Positions 1-8,073 are shown, counted from the first letter of the stretch. The stretch is DNA of 24,710 bases from Planctomycetaceae bacterium (GCA_009776995.1 WRMR01000012.1:1-24710); one strand, 5' to 3'. Notes: generated by a model from the sequence alone, not told the origin. Program-made: numbers and translations.

Positions 1-591
1 TCGACCGCAGCGAGTACGACCATCGTCGGACGCATCAACCTCAACGAGGCACCTTACGAAGTGATCGCAGGCATTCCCGGTCTTTCGCAAAACGCCGCCA
101 TGCAGATTGTCAACCGCCGCGAGCAACAGGCCAACGGGATGCGCGACCTGTACCGCCAACCGACCTGGCTGTTGGCTTATAATCTTGTCGATCTGGCAAC
201 GCTGAAAAAAATCTGGCCGCATGTCACCTGCGGCGGTGATGTCTTTCGCGGGCAGGTCATCAGTTTTTACGAGGACATCGGCACGTTTTCCCGCGCCGAT
301 GTTGCCATTGACGCGACCGTCTTCCCGTCGCGTCTGATTGATCCCAAAGACCTGACCACTCACGGCATCGGTTTTCACGACCGCGTGCTGTTCGGCACAA
401 TTCCGCAATCGGGCTACGGTAGTGCCGCCGGATCGACCGCCCCATCCCTGGCCGACCGCGGTACCGGCGGAAGCCTCACCGATAATTTTTCCGGCATGAC
501 GATGGGTATGGGGATGCAGCAACCCATGCAACAACAGCCGTTCTCGTTGCCGAATTACAGCGACATCCCGCCGTTGGAGATTCCGCAATAA
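1..591 (+). CDS. GspK-like type II secretion minor pseudopilin, C-terminal part (5' end outside window)
   Basis: The reading frame is open from base 1 and ends with TAA at 589-591, so only the C-terminal ~196 residues are present. It opens with INLNEAPYEVIAGIPGLSQ, the helix-hairpin-helix-type segment found near the C-terminus of GspK/PulK minor pseudopilins (known for the family). Then come NRREQQANGMRDLYRQPTWL and a second block around LVDLATLKKIWPHVTCGGDVFRG. GspK caps the pseudopilus tip in type II secretion, at the inner membrane and periplasm. The end is rich in Met, Gln and Pro and looks disordered. The family call rests on the NLNEAP/hairpin pattern and general layout; a planctomycete-specific relative of GspK is equally possible. 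recQ follows after 91 bp on the same strand, with no evident functional link. Confidence 0.6.
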   Translation, partial: STAASTTIVGRINLNEAPYEVIAGIPGLSQNAAMQIVNRREQQANGMRDLYRQPTWLLAYNLVDLATLKKIWPHVTCGGDVFRGQVISFYEDIGTFSRADVAIDATVFPSRLIDPKDLTTHGIGFHDRVLFGTIPQSGYGSAAGSTAPSLADRGTGGSLTDNFSGMTMGMGMQQPMQQQPFSLPNYSDIPPLEIPQ

Positions 592-615
592 CAACCGGCA
601 AACCCTGATTGCGGT

Positions 616-637
616 GGTCACGGCGTGACCGCCCTGC
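616..637 (+). repeat. 22-bp dyad element, copy 1 (upstream of recQ)
   Basis: GGTCAC (616-621), GGC, GTGACC (625-630), then GCCCTGC (631-637). The dyad is a perfect 6-bp inverted repeat with a 3-base loop. It ends 45 bases before the recQ start codon and points the same way. Related copies lie at 19951-19972 and 23846-23867. Confidence 0.6.
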
Positions 638-682
638 CTGAAATTGCCTTTTCCTTAAACTTACGGACGATAAAGCACTCCC

Positions 683-2524
683 ATGTTTCCGCCCGAAAAA
701 ATTTCCGCAACGCTTTCCGAAGTTTTTGGTTTCACGACATTTCGACCGAACCAGGAGGAAATCGTCCGGGCGATTCTTTCGCGGCAAAACGTGTTTGCCA
801 TCATGCCGACTGGCGGCGGAAAATCGCTTTGCTACCAGCTTCCGGCACACATGTTGTCCGGTGTTTGCGTCGTCATTTCGCCGCTCATTTCGCTGATGAA
901 AGACCAGGTTGACGCGGCAAGGACAAACGGTTTGCACGCGGCGGCGTTCAACAGCACCAGTACGCTTGCAGAAAAAAGTTACATCCGCGACGCTTTGCAT
1001 GGCAATACCCTCGATTTGCTCTACATTTCCCCGGAGCGGTTCAATTCGGAACATTTTCTGGAGCGGTTGAAAACGCTGAATCTCTCGTTTTTCGCCATTG
1101 ACGAAGCCCATTGCATTTCTGAGTGGGGACACGATTTCCGACCTGATTATCTCGCGTTGGCGCGTATCACCGATGAGTTCCCCGATGTGCCCATTGCCGC
1201 GTTTACGGCCACGGCAACGCTACGGGTTGCGGAAGACATCGTGACCCGTTTGCAATTGAAGAACCCGCATTTGACACGGGCGTCGTTCAATCGCCCGAAC
1301 CTCTTTTACCAGGTATTCTACAAACGGAGATTTGACGGCCAGTTGCTCGATTTCCTTGACCGCCATCCGAACGAGTCGGGCATCGTTTACCGCACGAGCC
1401 GCAAAAAAGTCGAGGAAACCGCCGCGTTTTTGCAGTCGCAGGGCTTTTCCGCCTTGCCATATCATGCAGGCATGACAGACGAAGACCGCCACGCGACTCA
1501 GGAAGCGTTCCGCCGCGACGAATGCGCGATCATTGTGGCCACCATCGCGTTCGGCATGGGGATCGACAAGTCGAACGTGCGATTCGTCGTGCATGGCGAT
1601 TTGCCCAAAAACATCGAAGCCTACTACCAGGAAACAGGTCGTGCCGGTCGCGACGGTGAATCGGCGTACTGCACGCTCTTTTACGGCAGGCAGGACATCA
1701 CCCTTTTGGCCCATTTCGTCAATAAAATCGAAAACAAACAAGCCCGTGAAGTCGCTAAAGAACAACTCCGGCACATGATCCGGTTCGCCGAACAGGACGA
1801 GTGCCGGCGGATCGGATTGCTGCGATATTTCGGCGAAGTCTTTCCGGCAACCCGTTGCGATCATTGTGATATTTGTGGCGGTGAAGTCGAACGTGAAGAC
1901 GCGACCATTGCGGCGCAGAAATTGCTTTCGGCGGTTTATCGAACAGGCGAGCGATTCGGCGCGACGCATCTTTGTGATGTGGTGCTTGGCGAGGTGACGG
2001 ACAAAGTCCGCCAGTTCCGGCACGACCAGCTTCCCACGTTCGGCGTCGGGAAAGACCGCCCCCTGCCGTATTGGCGAATGGTCATCAACGCTTTGGTGTC
2101 GCAAAAAATTCTGGCCGTTGACGATCCGAAATTTCCCGTACTCAAGTTGACCGAAAATGCCTGGGCGATTCTCCGCAACAAGCAACGCTTTCAGATGCTC
2201 AGTCAACAATCGCACCCAAAGCCTCAAAAGTCGCGTGTTTTCGATGTGCGTCCTGAGAATCCCGCGCGGGGATCCAACCCGCTTTCCGAGCGGCTCTTCC
2301 AACGGCTCCGGGAACTGCGAAAAGAGATTGCCGCAACGGAAAATTTGCCGCCCTACGTCGTGTTTTCGGACAAGTCCCTGCGTGAAATGTCGCTGAAATT
2401 TCCGAAAGACCGTGACGCGTTCCAGCTCATTTCCGGCGTCGGGCGGCACAAACTGGAAAGCTACGGCGACACCTTTATCACGGCCATCAACGAATATTGC
2501 CGTGACAATTCATGGTCGCAGTGA
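683..2524 (+). CDS. recQ: ATP-dependent DNA helicase RecQ
   Basis: A full-length 613-residue RecQ (E. coli RecQ is about 610), a 3'-5' DNA helicase in recombination and replication-fork repair. Visible motifs: Walker A MPTGGGKS (residues 41-48), DEAH box followed by CISEWGHDFRPDY (140-156), FTATAT (motif III), AFGMGIDK and the YYQETGRAGRDG arginine-finger motif (about 314-325). The zinc-binding module has Cys374, Cys392, Cys395 and Cys398. A winged-helix RQC region follows, and an HRDC domain covers about 530-605 (RLFQRLRELRKEIA ... FQLISGVGRHKLESYG). The ATG at 683 is chosen because the helicase N-terminus (ISATLSEVFGF..FRPNQ) begins at once after it. No good Shine-Dalgarno is seen. A dyad element (616-637) lies in the leader. 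Confidence 0.97.
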   Translation: MFPPEKISATLSEVFGFTTFRPNQEEIVRAILSRQNVFAIMPTGGGKSLCYQLPAHMLSGVCVVISPLISLMKDQVDAARTNGLHAAAFNSTSTLAEKSYIRDALHGNTLDLLYISPERFNSEHFLERLKTLNLSFFAIDEAHCISEWGHDFRPDYLALARITDEFPDVPIAAFTATATLRVAEDIVTRLQLKNPHLTRASFNRPNLFYQVFYKRRFDGQLLDFLDRHPNESGIVYRTSRKKVEETAAFLQSQGFSALPYHAGMTDEDRHATQEAFRRDECAIIVATIAFGMGIDKSNVRFVVHGDLPKNIEAYYQETGRAGRDGESAYCTLFYGRQDITLLAHFVNKIENKQAREVAKEQLRHMIRFAEQDECRRIGLLRYFGEVFPATRCDHCDICGGEVEREDATIAAQKLLSAVYRTGERFGATHLCDVVLGEVTDKVRQFRHDQLPTFGVGKDRPLPYWRMVINALVSQKILAVDDPKFPVLKLTENAWAILRNKQRFQMLSQQSHPKPQKSRVFDVRPENPARGSNPLSERLFQRLRELRKEIAATENLPPYVVFSDKSLREMSLKFPKDRDAFQLISGVGRHKLESYGDTFITAINEYCRDNSWSQ

Positions 2525-2771
2525 CCGGGGCGAACGCAGGTTGGTCCGGTCGCTTCTCTTCGTTGCGATCCCGGCTGCTGTTCCCAAACCGCTTTAACTT
2601 TTTTTGCTGTTTTTTGTAAAAAACGTTCTGAATTTCCAAGATCATTGTCGATTCTGCCGATAATAACTTTTGTAACCATTGTAAGAACTTTCATTGATAT
2701 CATCTTCTCTGTCATAATGCACGGGTATGGGTGGAATCTTCAGAATAAAAAATAGAAGGATAATACACAAA

Positions 2772-4184
2772 ATGGGCAAAATTGTTATCGGACATGTAAC
2801 AGTCCTGTTGTGCCTCGTCGGGACGTGGGATGCTTTTTCTCAGTATGTGGCGGAGTTTGAACCGGCATACCATTCGCCCATGCAACCGACGCTTGCGGCG
2901 TCCGCAGGCGATCGGGTGGACGAACTTGCGGCGGAAATCGCGGCCATAAAAAGCGAACTGGCCAAAAAAACGGACAAGCCGGACACAAAAAAAGGCTGGT
3001 CGTCACCCAAAGTCGGCGGCAGGGTTTTCATGGATTATGTCACCGCCATGAACAACGACTGGGATGGACTGGATGTTATGCCTCCCGGTGTCTCCATGCC
3101 CTATACACAAAACTGGTTCGGCTTCCGCGAAGCCCGGCTCACGATGACCGGGACAGGCTACGATTTTCTCGATTACAAATTCGAGGTTGGCTTTGAGAAA
3201 AACCAAAGTTTCAATGGCAGTTTCAAGGACATGTTCCTGGGCGTCCAGAATGTTCCGTTTTTGGAATACGTGCGGATCGGGAACCAGTATGTCGAAGACG
3301 CCGGTTCGGAAATCTGCAACGGCTCGACGAACTACACGTTCCTGGAAGCCCCGGCACCGGCCGGGTTGCAATTCATGTCGCGGCGGTTGGGCGTCACCTC
3401 GCGACACTTGTTCGCCGATGATCGCGTCCGCATGTTCTTTGGTGTTTATGACGCGGCCAACGTCAGCGACAGCCACTATCAGAAAAACAACAAGCAGGGC
3501 ATTGTCCTCAATACGCGGGTAACGCTCGCTCCCGTGTTCTGCCAGGACGGTTGCAGACTGCTCCTTGTCGGGGGGTATTATAATTACGTCGATTCCTCAG
3601 AATCCAGGTCTCTGACGTTCAACAGGCCGGGAGGCTGGGACGTTTATACCTCGCATAATTTAGGGAGTTTCGACAGCGACCACTACCAAAAGGCCGGTTT
3701 TGAAGCCGTGTGCCAAACCGGGCGGTTTTGTGTCCAAACGGACTTGTTCATGCAGCAGTATGCGGATGTGAATAACGGCACTGCCGGCATCGGCAACCAG
3801 ACGAATTACGGCGGTTTCGTTATGGCCAGGTTGTTCCTCACGAACGATTACCGCAAGTACAATTTGAAATCCGCCTGTTGGGACAGCGTTGATGTCTCGC
3901 GCCCGTTCAAGTTTGTGAAAGAGGGTGATGTCAACTGGACATCCGGTTATGGTGCCTGGGAAATAGCCGCCATGTACGGGTTTTACGATTCGTTTGCCTT
4001 CATAACAAACACCGACGCCCGGATGAAGAACCAACAGATTGGTGCGGCGTTGAACTGGTATTGGAACCCGAACGTCAAATGGGCGGTCAATTACATTCAC
4101 GACATGACCGACGCGCGTTACGCACGCAACAATTATTATCCCTCCGGCGATTACCTTGGCATGAGTTGCCGGTTTGCATTTTGA
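2772..4184 (+). CDS. Phosphate-selective porin O/P (OprO/OprP)-family outer-membrane protein
   Basis: Start set at ATG 2772, giving 470 residues. It is preceded by AGAAGG about 12 bases upstream and gives a clean signal peptide (MGKIVIGHVTVLLCLVGTWDAFS, cleavage near residue 22); an upstream in-frame ATG at 2727 would add 15 charged residues before it. After the signal comes a short Ala/Glu/Lys-rich heptad segment (DRVDELAAEIAAIKSELAKK), which looks like a coiled coil for periplasmic or trimer contacts. The barrel follows: VGGRVFMDY, NWFGFREARLTMTGTGYDFLDYKFEVGFE, VPFLEYVRIGNQYVEDAG and RRLGVTSRHLF are typical of the OprO/P family. The last residue is Phe (CRFAF), the usual beta-signal ending. 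The substrate cannot be read from sequence; phosphate or other anions are known for the family only. Confidence 0.82.
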   Translation: MGKIVIGHVTVLLCLVGTWDAFSQYVAEFEPAYHSPMQPTLAASAGDRVDELAAEIAAIKSELAKKTDKPDTKKGWSSPKVGGRVFMDYVTAMNNDWDGLDVMPPGVSMPYTQNWFGFREARLTMTGTGYDFLDYKFEVGFEKNQSFNGSFKDMFLGVQNVPFLEYVRIGNQYVEDAGSEICNGSTNYTFLEAPAPAGLQFMSRRLGVTSRHLFADDRVRMFFGVYDAANVSDSHYQKNNKQGIVLNTRVTLAPVFCQDGCRLLLVGGYYNYVDSSESRSLTFNRPGGWDVYTSHNLGSFDSDHYQKAGFEAVCQTGRFCVQTDLFMQQYADVNNGTAGIGNQTNYGGFVMARLFLTNDYRKYNLKSACWDSVDVSRPFKFVKEGDVNWTSGYGAWEIAAMYGFYDSFAFITNTDARMKNQQIGAALNWYWNPNVKWAVNYIHDMTDARYARNNYYPSGDYLGMSCRFAF

Positions 4185-4198
4185 GGCGTTATGAATAT

Positions 4199-4342
4199 GT
4201 GAACCGGGCGGCTTACGTGCCCCCCGTCGGCGAAACCAAATCGGTTCCGCCCGGCGTGGAAACGGTCTGGAAGGGACTGCAACGCACCCGCGACTTCGCC
4301 GAAGTCTGGAACGCCTTCGAACCGGGAGCCGCGAGAAAATGA
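4199..4342 (+). pseudogene. C-terminal remnant of an IS4-type transposase
   Basis: In the frame ending at TGA 4340-4342, the ~48 codons after the porin stop read PPG-VETVWKGLQRTRDFAEVWNAF near their end. This pattern (PPG ... W-x-G-hQR-hxD) resembles the extreme C-terminus of IS4-family DDE transposases as I recall it. No catalytic domain, start codon or inverted-repeat pair is visible, so only the tail survives. Upstream the frame runs into the porin gene as a shadow. It is probably a scar of an insertion sequence deleted beside the porin. Family assignment is from memory of the C-terminal pattern and could be wrong. Confidence 0.5.
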
Positions 4343-4390
4343 CAACTTGTGTTGCACAACGAGAGTTGGCGGCGGAGGTTATGGAAATTG

Positions 4391-4406
4391 CGCCCCTTTC
4401 AGGGCG
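4391..4406. repeat. Small GC hairpin, possible dispersed repeat
   Basis: CGCCC (4391-4395) pairs with GGGCG (4402-4406) around a 6-base loop. It sits 12 bp past the stop of the minus-strand UroD-like gene and just past the transposase remnant. No U-run follows on either strand, so it is not a convincing terminator. It could be an insertion-sequence end or a short REP-like element. Confidence 0.3.
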
Positions 4407-4418
4407 AACCCCAACGCA

Positions 4419-5444
4419 CTACTGTTCCCATTGCCCGCTACCGTATTTTCGAATGGCGTCGAGCATGGCCCGGTAGTTTTTCGGGCGGACACCGCTGTGA
4501 ATCGTGTTGCTGGACGAAACGATCAGGCCGCCGGGACCGCCTTTTTCGATGCACACGCGGACTTCTTCAGCGACCTGTTCCGGCGTGCCGTCACAGAGGT
4601 GGCCGGTGCAATCCATGTTTCCCTTGAGGCAAATCCGATCCCCGTATTTTGCTTTCATTTCGGCCATGTCAAGTCCGCCGCCGGGATCGATGGGGTCGAG
4701 ACAGTCGATTCCGGCATCCAGCCAATAGTCGAGCAATGGCCGAATGTCACCGTCTGAATGCTTGATCACGATCAGGCCGAGCGACTTGTATCCCTGCACG
4801 ACTTCCTTGAAATACGGGGCAATCATTTCGGCATAAACCGACGGCCTGATGATCGGGCCGCGTCCCGTCGCAACGTCGTCGGTGGTTGCTACGATCTTAA
4901 TGCCGTACCGCCGCACCGCCACTTCGGCCAGAGCAAGGTTGTAATCGACAACCCGTTTCATGAGGCCGGTGAAATTCACCTTGTCAAGCAGCATTCCCAT
5001 CAAAGCGTTTTCGTAGCCGAGCAGGTCGCGCATGTCGGAAAATCCGTCGCGCAAGTTCAGGACAATCGCCCGCCGGTCACCGAACTTCTCAATCGCCTCT
5101 TCAAGCGTTTTGAAACGTTGTATGGCGTTGGGATCGGGGAAAAAGAAATATTGTTGATTGGCCACATCCGAGACGGGATGCTTCGTCACGACGGGCAAGA
5201 CCTCGCCGGTCAGAGTACGTTCGGTTCCCCATTCGTCCCTGAAGGTTTTGTCGCCGTTCCATTTCCTTGCGTAGTCGGGACGAATGTTCACGGCGTCCAG
5301 GTCAAGACGTTCGGTGACCTCAATGGGATCATCACTCTGGCACAAAGCCCGGGAAACAGCAGTGTCAATGAACCACTCAAATGTCGGAATCCGGTCGGGA
5401 ACTTCGCGTCGCAACGCGGCGAAAATGCGTTCTTTGGGTGTCAT
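4419..5444 (-). CDS. Uroporphyrinogen decarboxylase (URO-D)-family protein, methyltransferase-like
   Basis: The 341-residue protein has the URO-D/MtaA-like fold signature from end to end: MTPKERIFAALRREVPDRIP at the start, FRDEWG (about 68-73), TTDDVATGRGPIIRPSVYAEMIAPYFKEVV (187-216), the HSDGD segment (229-233), GIDCLDPIDP, and SSSNTIHSGVRPKNY (310-324). It is shorter than HemE enzymes in this clade and matches the catabolic group, whose characterised members (MtaA, CmuA-like) move methyl groups between corrinoid proteins and thiols. Those methyltransferases use an H-x-C ... C zinc site; here the position reads H229-S-D231, with cysteines only later (279, 284), so zinc-thiol chemistry may be absent or altered. 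Neither HemE activity nor a particular methyl substrate can be claimed. A RACo-like activase is encoded at 16023-17657. Confidence 0.8.
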   Translation of the reverse strand: MTPKERIFAALRREVPDRIPTFEWFIDTAVSRALCQSDDPIEVTERLDLDAVNIRPDYARKWNGDKTFRDEWGTERTLTGEVLPVVTKHPVSDVANQQYFFFPDPNAIQRFKTLEEAIEKFGDRRAIVLNLRDGFSDMRDLLGYENALMGMLLDKVNFTGLMKRVVDYNLALAEVAVRRYGIKIVATTDDVATGRGPIIRPSVYAEMIAPYFKEVVQGYKSLGLIVIKHSDGDIRPLLDYWLDAGIDCLDPIDPGGGLDMAEMKAKYGDRICLKGNMDCTGHLCDGTPEQVAEEVRVCIEKGGPGGLIVSSSNTIHSGVRPKNYRAMLDAIRKYGSGQWEQ

Positions 5445-5546
5445 GGGATGAACTCTTTTGTCAATAGGGATTGATAAAGCGTGTTAGCGGTTTTTCCATA
5501 AATGCCTGATATACTTTCGAACGCCATTTGGCCTGCATTAATTTTT

Positions 5547-5615
5547 TGTGACCTTTGTGGCCTTTGTGTAAAAGATTTCAACACAAAGATCACCAAGGAG
5601 TGCACAAAGGTCACA
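5547..5615. repeat. Nested inverted repeat in the 5445-5838 intergenic region
   Basis: TGTGACCTTTGTG (5547-5559) is an exact inverted match of CACAAAGGTCACA (5603-5615). Inside it, CTTTGTGT (5562-5569) pairs with ACACAAAG (5581-5588). It looks like a dispersed intergenic element of the CTTTGTG type rather than a terminator, as no U-run follows. The 394-bp intergenic stretch holds no convincing gene. Confidence 0.55.
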
Positions 5616-5692
5616 GACATAAAATGCAAAGTCCATGGCGTTGTACGGTATAATAATGCTATGTCATTTTTAACTAGCTGTTGGCTGTTTGA

Positions 5693-5808
5693 GTATGACC
5701 AGGATTTCCAGGATTTATGAAGCGAAAAGACAAAAGGAGTATCCCTTTCATCTGAAAATCATGTTAATCCCGTCGAAAAAACGAACGAGTCAATCCTGTC
5801 CCAAGTTC
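5693..5808. repeat. Degenerate AGGATTT / AATCCTG-type repeat
   Basis: The stretch contains CAGGATTTCCAGGATTTATGA near 5700, then GTTAATCCCGTC and AATCCTGTCC further on. These are opposite-facing runs of the short words AGGATT and AATCC. The pattern resembles a class of dispersed intergenic repeats seen in many bacteria (from memory, not checked). No coding signal was seen. Confidence 0.35.
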
Positions 5809-5838
5809 AGGCGATTGCCCTTGACCGGGCGTTGCGTG

Positions 5839-7146
5839 TCAAGGGGCCATCCCGAAAATGAAGTGAATGATGCCCGGCACCAGCTCTTCATGGAGAGGGA
5901 TGTTCGGATGAGTATAGTTCATCAGTTGCAACAAGCGTAACGTTGTCGAATTGGTTTTCAGCAGGTGGTCCATATTTTTGATGATCATCTTTTGTGCTTT
6001 CGGATTGGCTTCGGCCAAAAAGTCTGCGTCAGCAAGGGAAATCTGAATGTCCGTCGTTCCCTGAACGATCATCGCCGGAATCGTCAATTTTTTGATTTCG
6101 TCCCGGGGGTCGTACTTGAGCCACGAAATCATGTACGGTTGCAGGCTTGGCCGGACAAGTGCCGTCAACTCCGGTGGTACGTTTTCCACGGTTTTTCCCT
6201 GTTTCAGTTCGTTGAGTATGGAAACCATTGAGTCATGCAAGGACCGGGATTGCCGCTTCAACTGTTCCAGGATCACTTCGTCGATAGAGCGGCCGGCACC
6301 GCACAGTGAAATAAAACCACTTGCATAACCGGATCGGGCACAAGCCGTCATGCCGATGAGCGAGCCTTCGCTATGTCCGGCAACGATGATTTTCGAATAC
6401 CTCTTTTCGCGGGACAGGATATCCAGCCAAAGACAGACGTCATCAATGTAATCCTCAAAATGCAACTGCGATTCATCCGCACCTGCTTTGGCACTTGCTC
6501 CAACCCCTCGTTTGTCGTATCGCATCGAAGCGACGCCGTGTTGCTGCAATGCTTGCGCGAGCATCACATAAGTATTGCACACAAGTGCGGGCGACTGATT
6601 TCCGTTGCGATCCGTCGGCCCCGATCCCGCCACGATGAGAATCATCGGTACGGCTTCGGTTTGGGCTTGCTCCGGTTCGACAAGTGAACCGTAAATCGTT
6701 CCAGCCGGCGTTTCCAGCCGAATCGGCGTTCCATATTGATTCTGCTCATCCGTCCAGGGCAAATAATGAAAACCCGAAATTTGCTTTCCCGCAAACGTCA
6801 CCCGGATTTTGAACGCTTGTGTTATCCCGGAATAGAACAGCTCGACGGACCGGAGGTTGCCGCTGTGTTCGATATGCTCATTTTTACGCCATGAACCGAT
6901 CCCGCCGAACATTCGTTCCAAGTCCTTCGGTATTCTTTTCGCACCGCTGCCTTGAACCCACGTTTGCATGGCGTCCGACATCTCGATCCCCGAAAGCGAT
7001 TCCGCGTCCTTTTCACCGATGACAACCTGAAAGAAGGTCATGGCGTTTGCTTCAAGTTCCGACAGGACGGAAGCGTCCCGCGATTCCTGTGCATTGGGAA
7101 ACGCAAATGCCGGAATGAGGAAAAGGAGGAATAAAAATTTTACCAT
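5839..7146 (-). CDS. Secreted alpha/beta hydrolase (serine aminopeptidase/esterase type)
   Basis: Start set at ATG 7146 because AGGAG lies 6 bases upstream and the protein then begins with a signal peptide (MVKFLFLLFLIPAFAFPNAQ); length 435. Residues 25-130 form an N-terminal domain resembling DUF3887-type modules that precede such hydrolases. The hydrolase domain begins near 140: oxyanion-type loop GSGPTDRNGN (174-183), RYDKRGVGAS (209-218), nucleophile elbow G257-H-S259-E-G261, probable acid Asp366 in GTTDIQI, and catalytic His394 in NMDHLL. All three triad residues are present, so the enzyme should be active on an ester, amide or peptide outside the cytoplasm; the substrate is unknown. It lies 75 bp after the NfnA-like gene on the same strand and could share its transcript. 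Confidence 0.87.
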   Translation of the reverse strand: MVKFLFLLFLIPAFAFPNAQESRDASVLSELEANAMTFFQVVIGEKDAESLSGIEMSDAMQTWVQGSGAKRIPKDLERMFGGIGSWRKNEHIEHSGNLRSVELFYSGITQAFKIRVTFAGKQISGFHYLPWTDEQNQYGTPIRLETPAGTIYGSLVEPEQAQTEAVPMILIVAGSGPTDRNGNQSPALVCNTYVMLAQALQQHGVASMRYDKRGVGASAKAGADESQLHFEDYIDDVCLWLDILSREKRYSKIIVAGHSEGSLIGMTACARSGYASGFISLCGAGRSIDEVILEQLKRQSRSLHDSMVSILNELKQGKTVENVPPELTALVRPSLQPYMISWLKYDPRDEIKKLTIPAMIVQGTTDIQISLADADFLAEANPKAQKMIIKNMDHLLKTNSTTLRLLQLMNYTHPNIPLHEELVPGIIHFIFGMAP

Positions 7147-7221
7147 GTTTTTCTCCTGCGGTAAAGCTCCGGGGAAGTCCATCGCGACACTCATGTGGTT
7201 CTGTCCCAACTGGGCGGAGAT

Positions 7222-8073
7222 TCACGACAATGCGAGTTGCCGGACATACTGTTCCAGCGAGCATTTTTCTTCATCGCAGTAGATTCTCTGGCGGGAGAGG
7301 ACCGAGTCCCAATCGACGGCCAGGGCGTCAAATTCCGGGCCGTCCACGCAGGTGAACTTCGTCGCTCCGCCCACGCTGACCCGGCAGCCGCCGCACATGC
7401 CGGTACCGTCGATCATAATCGTGTTGAGGCTCGCGATGGTTTTGACGCCGAACGGTCGGACCGTCCCGGCGCAGAATTTCATCATGACCGCAGGACCGAT
7501 GGCCACCACGCCGGTAATCGTTCGCGGGTCGTTCGACTGGTCCGCTTCGAGCAGTTCGCGCAGCGGTTCGGTGACGAGTCCCTTGCGGCCTTCGGAGCCG
7601 TCGTCGGTTGTGACGATATACTCACTGGACGCTTCGGCCAGTCGATCCTGCCAGAAGAGCAGATTCTTGTTGCGGGCACCGTGAATCATGATGACGTGGT
7701 TGCCCATCGCCTTGAGTGCCCGGGCGATGGGATAAACCGGTGCCGCACCGACGCCGCCGGCAACCATGACGACCCGGCCGTAGTGTTCCAGATCGCTGGC
7801 CTGTCCCAGCGGGCCGATCATGGCGTAGAGGTTCTCGCCGGTGTTCATGCGGACGAGTTTCTCCGTCGAGGTGCCGATGGCCATGATGACCAGTGTGACC
7901 GTGCCTTGTTCGGCGTCGAAGTCGGCGATGGTCAGCGGGATGCGTTCCCCCTGTTCGTCGGCCATGACGATCACGAAATGACCCGGCTCGGCCTTTTTCG
8001 CCAAACGCGGACTGCGGACGACCATTTCCCAAATTTTCGGGCAAAGTTCCCGTTTCGATTGGATTGTAAACAT
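7222..8073 (-). CDS. NfnA/DHODB-like FAD and [2Fe-2S] NAD(P)-binding electron-transfer subunit
   Basis: Start set at ATG 8073 (MFTIQSKRELCPKIWEM), which matches the family N-terminus; the upstream frame extension runs through repeat DNA. Length 283. The ferredoxin-reductase fold shows FAD-binding RIPLTIAD (44-51) and the dinucleotide-binding GGVGAAPVYP (106-115). Near the C-terminus, D222-GTGM-C227-GG-C230 and C242 form the [2Fe-2S] site. Three cysteines plus an aspartate is the arrangement reported for NfnA, the small subunit of NADH-dependent reduced ferredoxin:NADP+ oxidoreductase, and for related sulfide/dihydroorotate dehydrogenase-like subunits. The usual large partner (GltD-like NfnB) is not next to it, so the partner must be elsewhere or the protein acts with another flavoenzyme. 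Cytoplasmic. No Shine-Dalgarno seen; a heptamer repeat lies just upstream. Confidence 0.85.
   Translation of the reverse strand: MFTIQSKRELCPKIWEMVVRSPRLAKKAEPGHFVIVMADEQGERIPLTIADFDAEQGTVTLVIMAIGTSTEKLVRMNTGENLYAMIGPLGQASDLEHYGRVVMVAGGVGAAPVYPIARALKAMGNHVIMIHGARNKNLLFWQDRLAEASSEYIVTTDDGSEGRKGLVTEPLRELLEADQSNDPRTITGVVAIGPAVMMKFCAGTVRPFGVKTIASLNTIMIDGTGMCGGCRVSVGGATKFTCVDGPEFDALAVDWDSVLSRQRIYCDEEKCSLEQYVRQLALS

Noticed and set aside
1220..2449. A 409-codon open frame on the minus strand
   Set aside because: It lies wholly antisense to recQ, whose motifs are complete; it is a codon-bias shadow.
2609..2624. GTTTTTT-GT-AAAAAAC inverted repeat after recQ as a terminator
   Set aside because: The stem is all A-T except the outermost pair, the loop is 2 bases and no U-run follows; too weak to call.
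4758..5474. A 238-codon plus-strand open frame
   Set aside because: Antisense to the UroD-like gene, which has a full set of family motifs.
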